Shown here: one piece after another, positions 26,901-39,655 of the stretch
How the letters are laid out: every line of letters begins with the position of its first letter
Numbering within the stretch: position 1 is the first letter of the stretch
Made by a program: the position numbers and the translations under genes
Notes under the pieces: generated by a model
Database searches by the model: none
What the model saw: the letters and a program-made list of their open reading frames with translations, nothing else
What the model was told of the DNA's origin: nothing
Assembly (NCBI GenBank): GCA_963920705.1
Contig: OY987225.1
Span: 10,946,158-11,010,157 of the forward strand
DNA from: Odiellus spinosus
Taxonomy: Eukaryota > Arthropoda > Arachnida > Opiliones > Phalangiidae
Direction: 5' to 3'
Length of the DNA stretch: 64,000 nt

Positions 26901-28760
26901 TTCAAAAAGCATGATTCGAAAAGTATGATTCAAAAAGCATGATTCGAAAAGCATGATTCGAAAAGCATGATTCGAAAAGCATGATTCGAAAAGCATGATT
27001 CGAAAAGCATGATTCGAAAAGCATTATTCGAAAGCATGATTCAAAAAGCATGATTCGAAAAGCATGATTCGAAATGCATGATTCGAAAAGCATGATTCGA
27101 AAAGCATGATTCGAATAGCTTGATTCGAATAGCTTGATTCGAAAAACATGATTCGAATAGCATGATTCGAATAGCATGATTCGAAAAGCCTGATTCGAAA
27201 AACGTGATTTGAATAACTTGATTCGAATAGCGTGATTCGAAAAACGAGATTCGAAAAACATGATTCGAAAAACGTGATTCGAAAAGCGTGATTCGAAAAG
27301 CGTGATTCGAAAAACGTGATTCGAAAAACGTGATTCGAAAAGCGTAATTCGAAAAACGTGATTCGAAAAACGTGATTCGAAAAACGTGATACGAAAAACG
27401 TGATTCTAAAAGCGTGATTCGAAAAACGTGATTCGAAAAACGTGATTCGAATAACGTGATTCGAATAGCGTGATTCCACAAGCGTGATTCGAAAAACGTG
27501 ATTCGAATAGCGTGATTCGAAAAACGTGATTCGAAAAACGTGATTCGAAAAACGTGATTCGAAAAAAGTGATTCGAAAAACGTGATTCGAAAAACGTGAT
27601 TCGAAAAGCGTGATTCGAAAAGCGTGATTCGAAAAGCGTGATTCGAAAAACGTGATTCGAAAAACGTGATTCGAAAGCGTGATTCGAAAAACGTGATTCG
27701 AAAAGCGTGATTCGAAAAGCGTGATTCGAAAAACGTGATTCGAAAAGCATGATTCGAAAAGCATGATTCGAAAAGCATGATTCGAAAAGCATGATTCGAA
27801 AAGCATGATTCGAAAAGCATGGTTCGAAAAGCATGGTTCGAAAAGCATGGTTCGAAAAGCATGGTTCGAAAAGCATGGTTCGAAAAGCATGGTTCGAAAA
27901 GCATGATTCGAAAAGCATGATTCGAAAAGCATGATTCGAAAAGCATGATTCGAAAAGCATGATTCGAAAAGCATGATTCGAAAAGCATGATTCGAAAAGC
28001 ATGATTCGAAAAGAATGATTCGAAAAGCATGATTCGAAAAGCATGATTCGAAAAGCATGATTCAAAAAGCATGATTCGAATAGCTTGATTCGAATAGCTT
28101 GATTCGAAAAACATGATTCGAATAGCATGATTCGAAAAGCATGATTCGAAAAGCATGATTCGAATAGCTTGATTCGAATAGCTTGATTCGAAAAACATGA
28201 TTCGAATAGCATGATTCGAATAGCATGATTCGAAAAGCCTGATTCGAAAAACGTGATTTGAATAACGTGATTCGAATAGCGTGATTCGAAAAACGAGATT
28301 AGAAAAACATGATTCGAAAAACGTGATTCGAAAAGCGTGCTTCGAAAAGCGTGATTCGAAAAACGTGATTCGAAAAACGTGATTCGAAAAGCGTAATTCG
28401 AAAAACGTGATTCGAAAAACGTGATTCGAAAAACGTGATACGAAAAACATGATTCTAAAAGCGTGATTCGAAAAACTTGATTCGAAAAACGTGATTCGAA
28501 TAACGTGATTCGAATAGCGTGATTCCACAAGCGTGATTCGAAAAACGTGATTCGAAAAACGTGATTCGAAAAACGTGATTCGAAAAAAGTGATTCGAAAA
28601 ACGTGATTCGAAAAACGTGATTCGAAAAGCGTGATTCGAAAAGCGTGATTCGAAAAGCGTGATTCGAAAAACGTGATTCGAAAAACGTGATTCGAAAGCG
28701 TGATTCGAAAAGCATGGTTCGAAAAGCATGATTCGAAAAGCATGATTCGAAAAGCATGAT
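26901..28760 (+). repeat. 1,860-bp higher-order repeat, copy 2 (extended by about 210 bp)
   Basis: Markers at 26901-26935, 27021, 27028 (13 bp), 27472, 27671 (13 bp) and 28335 correspond to those of copy 1. An additional 15 units lie between about 27800 and 28060, mostly CATGG and CATG types. This shifts the downstream offset from 1,860 to 2,070 bp. The end coordinate is approximate. Confidence 0.85.
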
Positions 28761-29500
28761 TCGAAAAGCATGATTCGAAAAGCATGATTCGAAAAGCATG
28801 ATTCGAAAAGCATGATTCGAAAAGCATGATTCGAAAAGAATGATTCGAAAAGCATGATTCGAAAAGCATGATTCGAAAAGCATGATTCGAAAAGCAAAAT
28901 TCGAATAGCTTGATTCGAATAGCTTGATTCGAAAAACATGATTCGAATAGCATGATTCGAATAGCATGATTCGAAAAGCATGATTCGAAAAACGTGATTT
29001 GAATAACGTGATTCGAATAGCGTGATTCGAATAGCGTGATTCGAAAAACGAGATTCGAAAAACATGATTCGAAAAACGTGATTCGAAAAGCGTGATTCGA
29101 AAAGCGTGATTCGAAAAGCGTGATTCGAAAAACGTGATTCGAAAAGCGTAATTCGAAAAACGTGATTCGAAAAACGTGATTCGAAAAACGTGATACGAAA
29201 AACGTGATTCTAAAAGCGTGATTCGAAAAACGTGATTCGAAAAACGTGATTCGAATAACGTGATTCGAATAGCGTGATTCCACAAGCGTGATTCGAAAAA
29301 CGTGATTCGAATAGCGTGATTCGAAAAGCATGATTCGAAAAGCATGATTCGAAAAGCATGATTCGAAAAGCATGATTGGAAAAGAATGATTCGAAAAGCA
29401 TGATTCGAAAAGCATGATTCGAAAAGCATGATTCGAAAAGCATGATTCGAATAGCTTGATTCGAATAGCTTGATTCGAAAAACATGATTCGAATAGCATG
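28261..29500 (+). repeat. Segment B1 of a 3.4-kb-spaced duplication
   Basis: Matches 31632-32899 at an offset of 3,371 bp, rising to 3,399 bp after a two-unit indel near 28545. Shared rare units are GATTCCACAAGCG at 28521 and 29276, a 13-bp unit at 28692, AAAGCAAAATTCG at 28891 and GATTGGAAAAG at 29374. The 1,161-bp tandem pair sits between the two segments. Confidence 0.87.
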
Positions 29501-29541
29501 ATTCGAATAGCATGATTCGAAAAGCATGATTCGAAAAACGT

Positions 29542-30702
29542 GATTTGAATAACGTGATTCGAATAGCGTGATTCGAATAGCGTGATTCGAAAAACGAGAT
29601 TCGAAAAACATGATTCGAAAAACGTGATTCGAAAAGCGTGATTCGAAAAACGTGATTCGAAAAACGTGATTCGAAAAGCGTGATTCGAAAAACGTGATTC
29701 GAAAAAAGTGATTCGAAAAACGTGATTCGAAAAACGTGATTCGAAAAGCGTGATTCGAAAAACGTGATTCGAAAAAAGTGATTCGAAAAACGTGATTCGA
29801 AAAACGTGATTCGAAAAGCGTGATTCGAAAAGCGTGATTCGAAAAGCGTGATTCGAAAAACGTGATTCGAAAAACGTGATTCGAAAGCGTGATTCGAAAA
29901 ACGTGATTCGAAAAGCGTGATTCGAAAAGCGTGATTCGAAAAACGTGATTCGAAAAGCATGATTCGAAAAGCATGATTCGAAAAGCATGATTCGAAAAGC
30001 ATGATTCGAAAAGCATGATTCGAAAAGCATGGTTCGAAAAGCATGGTTCGAAAAGCATGGTTCGAAAAGCATGGTTCGAAAAGCATGGTTCGAAAAGCAT
30101 GGTTCGAAAAGCATGATTCGAAAAGCATGATTCGAAAAGCATGATTCGAAAAGCATGATTCGAAAAGCATGATTCGAAAAGCATGATTCGAAAAGCATGA
30201 TTCGAAAAGCATGATTCGAAAAGAATGATTCGAAAAGCATGATTCGAAAAGCATGATTCGAAAAGCATGATTCAAAAAGCATGATTCGAATAGCTTGATT
30301 CGAATAGCTTGATTCGAAAAACATGATTCGAATAGCATGATTCGAAAAGCATGATTCGAAAAGCATGATTCGAATAGCTTGATTCGAATAGCTTGATTCG
30401 AAAAACATGATTCGAATAGCATGATTCGAATAGCATGATTCGAAAAGCCTGATTCGAAAAACGTGATTTGAATAACGTGATTCGAATAGCATGATTCGAA
30501 AAACGAGATTCGAAAAACATGATTCGAAAAACGTGATTCGAAAAGCGTGCTTCGAAAAGCGTGATTCGAAAAACGTGATTCGAAAAACGTGATTCGAAAA
30601 GCGTAATTCGAAAAACGTGATTCGAAAAACGTGATTCGAAAAACGTGATACGAAAAACATGATTCTAAAAGCGTGATTCGAAAAACTTGATTCGAAAAAC
30701 GT
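29542..30702 (+). repeat. 1,161-bp tandem higher-order repeat, copy 1
   Basis: 82 units of 14 bp plus one 13-bp unit (29881). It starts at GATTTG 29542. It contains a local 70-bp duplication marked by AAAAAAGTG at 29702 and 29772, a six-unit CATGG run near 30028-30105, and GCGTGCTTCG near 30545. By eye it is nearly identical to copy 2. Confidence 0.93.
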
Positions 30703-31863
30703 GATTTGAATAACGTGATTCGAATAGCGTGATTCGAATAGCGTGATTCGAAAAACGAGATTCGAAAAACATGATTCGAAAAACGTGATTCGAAAAGCGT
30801 GATTCGAAAAACGTGATTCGAAAAACGTGATTCGAAAAGCGTGATTCGAAAAACGTGATTCGAAAAAAGTGATTCGAAAAACGTGATTCGAAAAACGTGA
30901 TTCGAAAAGCGTGATTCGAAAAACGTGATTCGAAAAAAGTGATTCGAAAAACGTGATTCGAAAAACGTGATTCGAAAAGCGTGATTCGAAAAGCGTGATT
31001 CGAAAAGCGTGATTCGAAAAACGTGATTCGAAAAACGTGATTCGAAAGCGTGATTCGAAAAACGTGATTCGAAAAGCGTGATTCGAAAAGCGTGATTCGA
31101 AAAACGTGATTCGAAAAGCATGATTCGAAAAGCATGATTCGAAAAGCATGATTCGAAAAGCATGATTCGAAAAGCATGATTCGAAAAGCATGGTTCGAAA
31201 AGCATGGTTCGAAAAGCATGGTTCGAAAAGCATGGTTCGAAAAGCATGGTTCGAAAAGCATGGTTCGAAAAGCATGATTCGAAAAGCATGATTCGAAAAG
31301 CATGATTCGAAAAGCATGATTCGAAAAGCATGATTCGAAAAGCATGATTCGAAAAGCATGATTCGAAAAGCATGATTCGAAAAGAATGATTCGAAAAGCA
31401 TGATTCGAAAAGCATGATTCGAAAAGCATGATTCAAAAAGCATGATTCGAATAGCTTGATTCGAATAGCTTGATTCGAAAAACATGATTCGAATAGCATG
31501 ATTCGAAAAGCATGATTCGAAAAGCATGATTCGAATAGCTTGATTCGAATAGCTTGATTCGAAAAACATGATTCGAATAGCATGATTCGAATAGCATGAT
31601 TCGAAAAGCCTGATTCGAAAAACGTGATTTGAATAACGTGATTCGAATAGCATGATTCGAAAAACGAGATTCGAAAAACATGATTCGAAAAACGTGATTC
31701 GAAAAGCGTGCTTCGAAAAGCGTGATTCGAAAAACGTGATTCGAAAAACGTGATTCGAAAAGCGTAATTCGAAAAACGTGATTCGAAAAACGTGATTCGA
31801 AAAACGTGATACGAAAAACATGATTCTAAAAGCGTGATTCGAAAAACTTGATTCGAAAAACGT
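30703..31863 (+). repeat. 1,161-bp tandem higher-order repeat, copy 2
   Basis: Starts at GATTTG 30703, directly after copy 1, and repeats its whole marker series, including the 70-bp inner duplication, the 13-bp unit (31042) and the six-unit CATGG run. The next unit after 31863 reads GATTCGAATAAC in place of GATTTGAATAAC, which marks the end of the duplication. Confidence 0.93.
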
Positions 31864-32899
31864 GATTCGAATAACGTGATTCGAATAGCGTGATTCCACA
31901 AGCGTGATTCGAAAAACGTGATTCGAATAGCGTGATTCGAAAAACGTGATTCGAAAAACGTGATTCGAAAAACGTGATTCGAAAAAAGTGATTCGAAAAA
32001 CGTGATTCGAAAAACGTGATTCGAAAAGCGTGATTCGAAAAGCGTGATTCGAAAAGCGTGATTCGAAAAACGTGATTCGAAAAACGTGATTCGAAAGCGT
32101 GATTCGAAAAGCATGGTTCGAAAAGCATGATTCGAAAAGCATGATTCGAAAAGCATGATTCGAAAAGCATGATTCGAAAAGCATGATTCGAAAAGCATGA
32201 TTCGAAAAGCATGATTCGAAAAGCATGATTCGAAAAGAATGATTCGAAAAGCATGATTCGAAAAGCATGATTCGAAAAGCATGATTCGAAAAGCAAAATT
32301 CGAATAGCTTGATTCGAATAGCTTGATTCGAAAAACATGATTCGAATAGCATGATTCGAATAGCATGATTCGAAAAGCATGATTCGAAAAACGTGATTTG
32401 AATAACGTGATTCGAATAGCGTGATTCGAATAGCGTGATTCGAAAAACGAGATTCGAAAAACATGATTCGAAAAACGTGATTCGAAAAGCGTGATTCGAA
32501 AAGCGTGATTCGAAAAACGTGATTCGAAAAACGTGATTCGAAAAGCGTAATTCGAAAAACGTGATTCGAAAAACGTGATTCGAAAAACGTGATACGAAAA
32601 ACGTGATTCTAAAAGCGTGATTCGAAAAACGTGATTCGAAAAACGTGATTCGAATAACGTGATTCGAATAGCGTGATTCCACAAGCGTGATTCGAAAAAC
32701 GTGATTCGAATAGCGTGATTCGAAAAGCATGATTCGAAAAGCATGATTCGAAAAGCATGATTCGAAAAGCATGATTGGAAAAGAATGATTCGAAAAGCAT
32801 GATTCGAAAAGCATGATTCGAAAAGCATGATTCGAAAAGCATGATTCGAATAGCTTGATTCGAATAGCTTGATTCGAAAAACATGATTCGAATAGCATG
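31632..32899 (+). repeat. Segment B2 of a 3.4-kb-spaced duplication
   Basis: Copy of 28261-29500, with GATTCCACAAGCG at 31892 and 32675, a 13-bp unit at 32091, AAAGCAAAATTCG at 32290 and GATTGGAAAAG at 32773. Its first part overlaps the end of the 1,161-bp copy 2, so the duplications are layered. It diverges after about 32900, where a CATGGTTCG unit replaces AATAGCATG. Confidence 0.87.
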
Positions 32900-33420
32900 G
32901 TTCGAAAAGCATGATTCGAAAAGCATGATTCGAAATGCGTGATTCGAAAAGCATGATTCGAAAAGCATGATTCGAAAAGCATGATTCGAATAGCTTGATT
33001 CGAATAGCTTGATTCGAAAAACATGATTCGAATAGCATGATTCGAATAGCATGATTCGAAAAGCATGATTCGAAAAACGTGATTTGAATAACGTGATTCG
33101 AATAGCGTGATTCGAATAGCGTGATTCGAAAAACTAGATTCGAAAAACATGATTCGAAAAACGTGATTCGAAAAGCGTGATTCGAAAAGCGTGATTCGAA
33201 AATGTGATTCGAAAAACGTGATTCGAAAAGCGTAATTCGAAAAACGTGATTCGAAAAACGTGATTCGAAAAACGTGATACGAAAAACGTGATTCGAAAAA
33301 CGTGATTCGAATAACGTGATTCGAAAAACGTGATTCGAAAAACGTGATTCGAAAAACGTGATTCGAAAAGCGTGATTCGAAAAGCGTGATTCGAAAAGCG
33401 TGATTCGAAAAACGTGATTC
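32900..33420 (+). repeat. CGTG/CATG mosaic segment
   Basis: CATG and border units, then CGTG units with an AACTAGATTC unit near 33132 and a 13-bp unit at 33196. It ends in AAAAGCGTG units before an abrupt switch to CATG type at about 33421. Confidence 0.82.
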
Positions 33421-34570
33421 GAAAAGCATGATTCGAAAAGCATGATTCGAAAAGCATGATTCGAAAAGCATGATTCGAAAAGCATGGTTCGAAAAGCATG
33501 GTTCGAAAAGCATGGTTCGAAAAGCATGATTCGAAAAGCATGATTCGAAAAGCATGATTCGAAAATCATGATTCGAAAAGCATGATTCGAAAAGCATGAT
33601 TCGAAAAGCATGATTCGAAAAGCATGATTCGAAAAGCATGATTCGAAAAGCATGATTCGAAAAGCATGATTCGAAAAGCATGATTCGAAAAGCATGATTC
33701 GAAAAGCATGGTTCGAAAAGCATGATTCGAAAAGCATGGTTCGAAAAGCATGATTCGAAAAGCATGGTTCGAAAAGCATGATTCGAAAAGCATGGTTCGA
33801 AAAGCATGGTTCGAAAAGCATGGTTCGAAAAGCATGGTTCGAAAAGCATGATTCGAAAAGCATGATTCGAAAAGCATGATTCGAAAAGCATGGTTCGAAA
33901 AGCATGATTCGAAAAGCATGATTCGAAAAGCATGATTCGAAAAGCATGGTTCGAAAAGCATGGTTCGAAAAGCATGGTTCGAAAAGCATGGTTCGAAAAG
34001 CATGGTTCGAAAAGCATGATTCGAAAAGCATGGTTCGAAAATCATGATTCGAAAAGCATGATTCGAAAAGCATGGTTCGAAAAGCATGGTTCGAAAAGCA
34101 TGATTCGAAAAGCATGATTCGAAAAACATGGTTCGAAAAGCATGGTTCGAAAAGCATGATTCGAAAAACATGGTTCGAAAAGCATGGTTCGAAAAGCATG
34201 ATTCGAAAAGCATGATTCGAAAAGCATGGTTCGAAAAGCATGATTCGAAAAGCATGATTCGAAAAGCATGGTTCGAAAAGCATGATTCGAAAAGCATGAT
34301 TCGAAAAGCATGATTCGAAAAGCATGATTCGAAAAGCATGATTCGAAAAGCATGATTCGAAAAGCATGATTCGAAAAGCTTGAATCGAAAAACCTGATTC
34401 GAAAAGCCTGATTCGAAAAGCTTGATTCGAAAAGCCTGATTCGAAAAGCCTGATTCGAAAAGCCTGATTCGAAAAGCCTGATTCGAAAAGCCTGATTCGA
34501 AAAGACTGATTCGAAAAGCCTGATTCGAAAAGCATGATTCGAAAAGCATGATTCGAAAAGCATGATTCGA
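33421..34570 (+). repeat. CATG/CATGG-type subdomain
   Basis: Canonical units and CATGGTTCG units alternate from about 33480 to 34270, in places singly every second unit. GCCTG cassette 4 follows. The runs of CATGG here open short + strand frames (33932-34117 and 34128-34313) only because TGA becomes TGG. Confidence 0.88.
34370..34535 (+). repeat. GCCTG cassette 4
   Basis: The linked signature GCTTGAATCGAAAAACCT begins at 34378 and is followed by eight or nine units with C at position 12, one GCTTG unit and one AAAAGACTG unit. Confidence 0.9.
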
Positions 34571-37500
34571 AAAACGTGATTCGAATAACGTGATTCGAAG
34601 AGCGTGATTCGAATAGCGTGATTCGAAAAACGAGATTCGAAAAACATGATTCGAAAAACGTGATTCGAAAAGCGTGATTCGAAAAGCGTGATTCGAAAAA
34701 CGTGATTCGAAAAACGTGATTCGAAAAGCGTAATTCGAAAAACGTGATTCGAAAAACGTGATTCGTAAAACGTGATACGAAAAACGTGATTCTAAAAGCG
34801 TGATTCGAAAAACGTGATTCGAAAAACGTGATTCGAATAACGTGATTCGAATAGCGTGATTCCACAAGCGTGATTCGAAAAACGTGATTCGAATAGCGTG
34901 ATTCGAAAAACGTGATTCGAAAAACGTGATTCGAAAAACGTGATTCGAAAAACGTGATTCGAAAAACGTGATTCGAAAAGCGTGATTCGAAAAGCGTGAT
35001 TCGAAAAGCGTGATTCGAAAAACGTGATTCGAAAAACGTGATTCGAATAGCGTGATTCGAAAAGCGTGATTCGAAAAGCGTGATTCGAAAAGCGTGATTC
35101 GAAAAACGTGATTCGACAAGCATGATTCGAAAAGCATGATTCGAAAAGCATGATTCGAAAATCATGATTCGAAAAGCATGATTCGAAAAGCATGATTCGA
35201 AAAGCATGATTCGAAAAGCATGATTCGAAAAGCATGATTCGAAAAGCATGATTCGAAAAGCATGATTCGAAAAGCTTGATTCGAAAAGCATGGATCGAAA
35301 AGCATGGTTCGAAAAGCATGATTCGAAAAGCTGGATTCGAAAAGCATGGTTCGAAAAGCATGGTTCGAAAAGCGTGGTTCGAAAAGCGTGATTCGAAAAG
35401 CGTGATTCGAATAGCGTGATTCGAATAGCGTGATTCGAATAGCGTGATTCGAATAGCGTGATTCGAAAAACATGATCCGAAAAGTATGATTCGAAAAGCA
35501 TGATTCGAAAAGCATGATTCGAAAAGCATGATTCGAAAAGCATGATTCGAAAAGCATGATTCGAAAAGCATGATTCGAAAAGCATGATTCGAAAAGCATG
35601 ATTCGAAAAGCATGATTCGAAAAGCATGATTCGAGAAGCATGATTCGAAAAGCATGATTCGAAAAGCATGATTCGAAAAGCATGATTCGAAAAGCATGAT
35701 TCGAAAAGCATGATTCGAAAAGCATGATTCGAAAAGCATGATTCGAAAAGCATGATTCAAAAAGCATGATCCGAAAAGCATGATTCGAAATGCATGATTC
35801 GAAAAGCATGATTCGAAAAGCATGATTCGAAAAGCATGATTCGAATAGCTTGATTCGAATAGCTTGATTCGAAAAACATGATTCGAATAGCATGATTCGA
35901 ATATCATGATTCGAAAAGCATGATTCGAAAAACGTGATTTGAATAACGTGATTCGAATAGCGTGATTCGAATAGCGTGATTCGAAAAACGAGATTCGAAA
36001 AACATGATTCGAAAAACGTGATTCGAAAAGCGTGATTCGAAAAGCGTGATTCGAAAAACGTGATTCGAAAAACGTGATTCGAAAAGCGTAATTCGAAAAA
36101 CGTGATTCGAAAAACATGATTCGAAAAACGTGATACGTAAAACGTGATTCGAAAAACGTGATTCGAAAAACGTGATTCGAAAAATGTGATTCGAAAAACG
36201 TGATTCGAAAAACGTGATTCGAAAAGCGTGATTCGAAAAGCGTGATTCGAAAAGCGTGATTCGAAAAGCGTGATTCGAAAAGCGTGATTCGAAAAGCATG
36301 ATTCGAAAAGCATGATTCGAAAAGCATGATTCGAAAAGCATGGTTCGAAAAGCATGGTTCGAAAAGCATGGTTCGAAAAGCATGGTTCGAAAAGCATGGT
36401 TCGAAAAGCATGGTTCGAAAAGCATGGTTCGAAAAGCATGATTCGAAAAGCATGATTCGAAAAGCATGATTCGAAAAGCATGATTCGAAAAGCATGATTC
36501 GAAAAGCATGATTCGCAAAGCATGATTCGAAAAGCATGATTCGAAAAGAATGATTCGAAAAGCATGATTCGAAAAGCATGATTCGAAAAGCATGATTCGA
36601 AAAGCATGATTCGAAAAGCATGATTCGAAGAGCTTGATTCGATTAGCTTGATTCGAAAAACATGATTCGAATAGCATGATTCGAATAGCATGATTCGAAA
36701 AGCATGATTCGAATAGCTTGATTCGAATAGCTTGATTCGAAAAACATGATTCGAATAGCATGATTCGAATAGCATGATTCGAAAAGCATGATTCGAAAAA
36801 CGTGATTCGAAAAGCATGATTCGAAAAGCATGATTCGAAAAGCATGATTCGAAAAGCATGATTCGAAAAGCATGATTCGAAAAGCATGATTCGAAAAGCA
36901 TGATTCGAAAAGCATGATTCGAAAAGCATGATTCGAAAAGCATGATTCGAAAAGCATGATTCGAAAAGCATGATTCGAAAAGCATGATTCGAAAAGCTTG
37001 ATTCGAAAAGCATGGATCGAAAAGCATGGTTCGAAAAGCATGATTCGAAAAGCATGATTCGAAAAGCATGGTTCGAAAAGCGTGGTTCGAAAAGCGTGGT
37101 TCGAAAAGCGTGATTCGAAAAGCGTGATTCGAATAGCGTGATTCGAATAGCGTGATTCGAATAGCGTGATTCGAATAGCGTGATTCGAATAGCGTGATTC
37201 GAATAGCGTGATTCGAAAAACATGATCCGAAAAGTATGATTCGAAAAGCATGATTCGAAAAGCATGATTCGAAAAGCATGATTCGAAAAGCATGATTCGA
37301 AAAGCATGATTCGAAAAGCATGATTCGAAAAGCATGATTCGAAAAGCATGATTCGAAAAGCATGATTCGAAAAGCATGATTCGAAAAGCATGATTCGAAA
37401 AGCATGATTCGAAAAGCATGATTCGAAAAGCATGATTCGAAAAGCATGATTCGAAAAGAATGATTCGAAAAGAATGATTCAAAAAGCATGATTCGAAAAG

Positions 37501-37660
37501 CATGATTCGAAAAGCATGATTCGAAAAGCATGATTCGAAAAGCATGATTCGAAAAGCATGATTCGAATAGCTTGATTCGAAAAACATGATTCGAATAGCA
37601 TGATTCGAATAGCATGATTCGAAAAGCATGATTCGAAAAACATGATTCGAATAACGTGAT
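34571..37660 (+). repeat. Alternating CGTG and CATG blocks
   Basis: CGTG units dominate 34571-35110, 35365-35470, 35935-36295 and 37080-37215; CATG and CATGG units fill the rest. Stretches near 35290-35490 and 37010-37240 share a CATGGATCG unit, a series of AATAGCGTG units, GATCCG (35474 and 37224, 1,750 bp apart) and AAAGTATG, and so are copies of one module. GATTCCACAAGCG occurs at 34858. No other sequence was seen. Confidence 0.84.
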
Positions 37661-38270
37661 TCGAATAACGTGCTTCAAATAGCGTGATTCGAATAGCGTG
37701 ATTCGAATAGCGTGATTCGAAAAACGTGATTCGAAAAACGTGATTCGAAAAACGTGATTCGAGAAGCGTGATTCGAAAAGCGTGATTCGAAAAACGTGAT
37801 TCGAAAAGCGTGATTCGAAAAACGTGATTCGAAAAACGTGATTCGAAAAACGTGATTCGAAAAACGTGATTCGAAAAACGTGATTCGAAAAACGTGATAC
37901 GAAAAACGTGATTCTAAAAGCGTGATTCGGAAAACGTGATTCGAAGAACGTGATTCGAATAACGTGATTCGAATAGCGTGATTCGAAAAGCGTGATTCGA
38001 AAAACGTGATTCGAAAAGCGTGATTCGAAAAACGTGATTCGAAAAACGTGATTCGAAAAGCATGATTCGAAAAGCATGATTCGAAGAGCATGATTCGAAA
38101 AGCTTGATTCGAAAAGCATGATTCGAAAAGCATGGTTCGAAAAGCATGGTTCGAAAAGCATGGTTCGAAAAGCATGATTCGAAAAGCATGGTTCGAAATG
38201 CATGGTTCGAAAAGCATGGTTCGAAAAGCATGGTTCGAAAAGTATGACTCGAAAAGCTTGATTCGAAAAG
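37661..38270 (+). repeat. 840-bp higher-order repeat, copy 1
   Basis: Aligned to 38501-39110 at exactly 840 bp (60 units). Shared markers are GAGAAGCG near 37761, GATACG at 37896, then GATTCTAAAA, GATTCGG and GAAGAACG, the CATGG cluster near 38130-38240 and AAAGTATG near 38240. Differences include GAAGAGCATG and GAAATGCATG here. The remaining 230 bp of the period are only loosely similar. Confidence 0.9.
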
Positions 38271-38500
38271 CATGATTCGAAAAGCATGATTCGAAAAGCA
38301 TGATTCGAAAAGCATGATTCGAAAAGCATGATTCGAAAAGCATGATTCGAAAAGCATGATTCGAAAAGCGTGATTCGAAAAGCATGATTCGAAAAGCATG
38401 ATTCGAAAAGCATGATTCGAATAGCTTGATTCGAAAAACATGATTCGAATAGCATGATTCGAATAGCATGATTCGAAAAGCATGATTCGAAAAACGTGAT

Positions 38501-39110
38501 TCGAATAACGTGATTCGAATAGCGTGATTCGAATAGCGTGATTCGAATAGCGTGATTCGAAAAACGTGATTCGAAAAACGTGATTCGAAAAACGTGATTC
38601 GAGAAGCGTGATTCGAAAAGCGTGATTCGAAAAACGTGATTCGAAAAGCGTGATTCGAAAAACGTGATTCGAAAAACGTGATTCGAAAAACGTGATTCGA
38701 AAAACGTGATTCGAAAAACGTGATTCGAAAAACGTGATACGAAAAACGTGATTCTAAAAGCGTGATTCGGAAAACGTGATTCGAAGAACGTGATTCGAAT
38801 AACGTGATTCGAATAGCGTGATTCGAAAAGCGTGATTCGAAAAACGTGATTCGAAAAGCGTGATTCGAAAAACGTGATTCGAAAAACGTGATTCGAAAAG
38901 CATGATTCGAAAAGCATGATTCGAAAAGCATGATTCGAAAAGCATGATTCGAAAAGCATGATTCGAAAAGCATGGTTCGAAAAGCATGGTTCGAAAAGCA
39001 TGGTTCGAAAAGCATGATTCGAAAAGCATGGTTCGAAAAGCATGGTTCGAAAAGCATGGTTCGAAAAGCATGGTTCGAAAAGTATGATTCGAAAAGCATG
39101 ATTCGAAAAG
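38501..39110 (+). repeat. 840-bp higher-order repeat, copy 2
   Basis: Carries the same ordered markers as copy 1, with GATACG at 38736. The GATACG, GATTCTAAAA, GATTCGG, GAAGAACG series is also shared with 740-800 and 3456-3510, linking this region to the first 4 kb of the window. Confidence 0.9.
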
Positions 39111-39655
39111 CATGATTCGAAAAGCATGGTTCGAAAAGCATGATTCGAAAAGCATGATTCGAAAAGCATGGTTCGAAAAGCATGGTTCGAAAAGCATGGT
39201 TCGAAAAGCATGATTCGAAAAGCATGATTCGAAAAACATGGTTCGAAAATCATGGTTCGAAAAGCATGATTCGAAAAACATGGTTCGAAAAGCATGGTTC
39301 GAAAAGCATGATTCGAAAAGCATGATTCGAAAAGCATGGTTCGAAAAGCATGATTCGAAAAGCATGATTCGAAAAGCATGATTCGAAAAGCATGATTCGA
39401 AAAGCATGATTCGAAAAGCATGATTCGAAAAGCATGATTCGAAAAGCATGATTCGAAAAGCATGATTCGAAAAGCATGATTCGAAAAGCATGATTCGAAT
39501 AGCTTGATTCGAAAAACATGATTCGAAAAGCATGATTCGAAAAGCATGATTCGAAAAGCATGATTCGAATAGCTTGATTCGAAAAACATGATTCGAATAG
39601 CATGATTCGAATAGCATGATTCGAAAAGCATGATTCGAAAAACATGATTCGAATA
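39111..39655 (+). repeat. CATG/CATGG-type subdomain
   Basis: Canonical and CATGG units. 39229-39340 reproduces the unit order at 1471-1580, including AAAAACATGG, ATCATGG (39249 against 1491) and a second AAAAACATGG, at a spacing of 37,758 bp. Border units follow near 39493-39650. Confidence 0.85.

Noticed and set aside
28455-35753. Very long open frame on the minus strand (2,432 codons), and over a hundred others
   Set aside because: The unit has no stop in any minus frame and supplies an ATG in each canonical unit, so such frames are expected in all three frames. They overlap each other, share the same 14-residue cycle and show no preferred frame, start context or end. I annotate no CDS.
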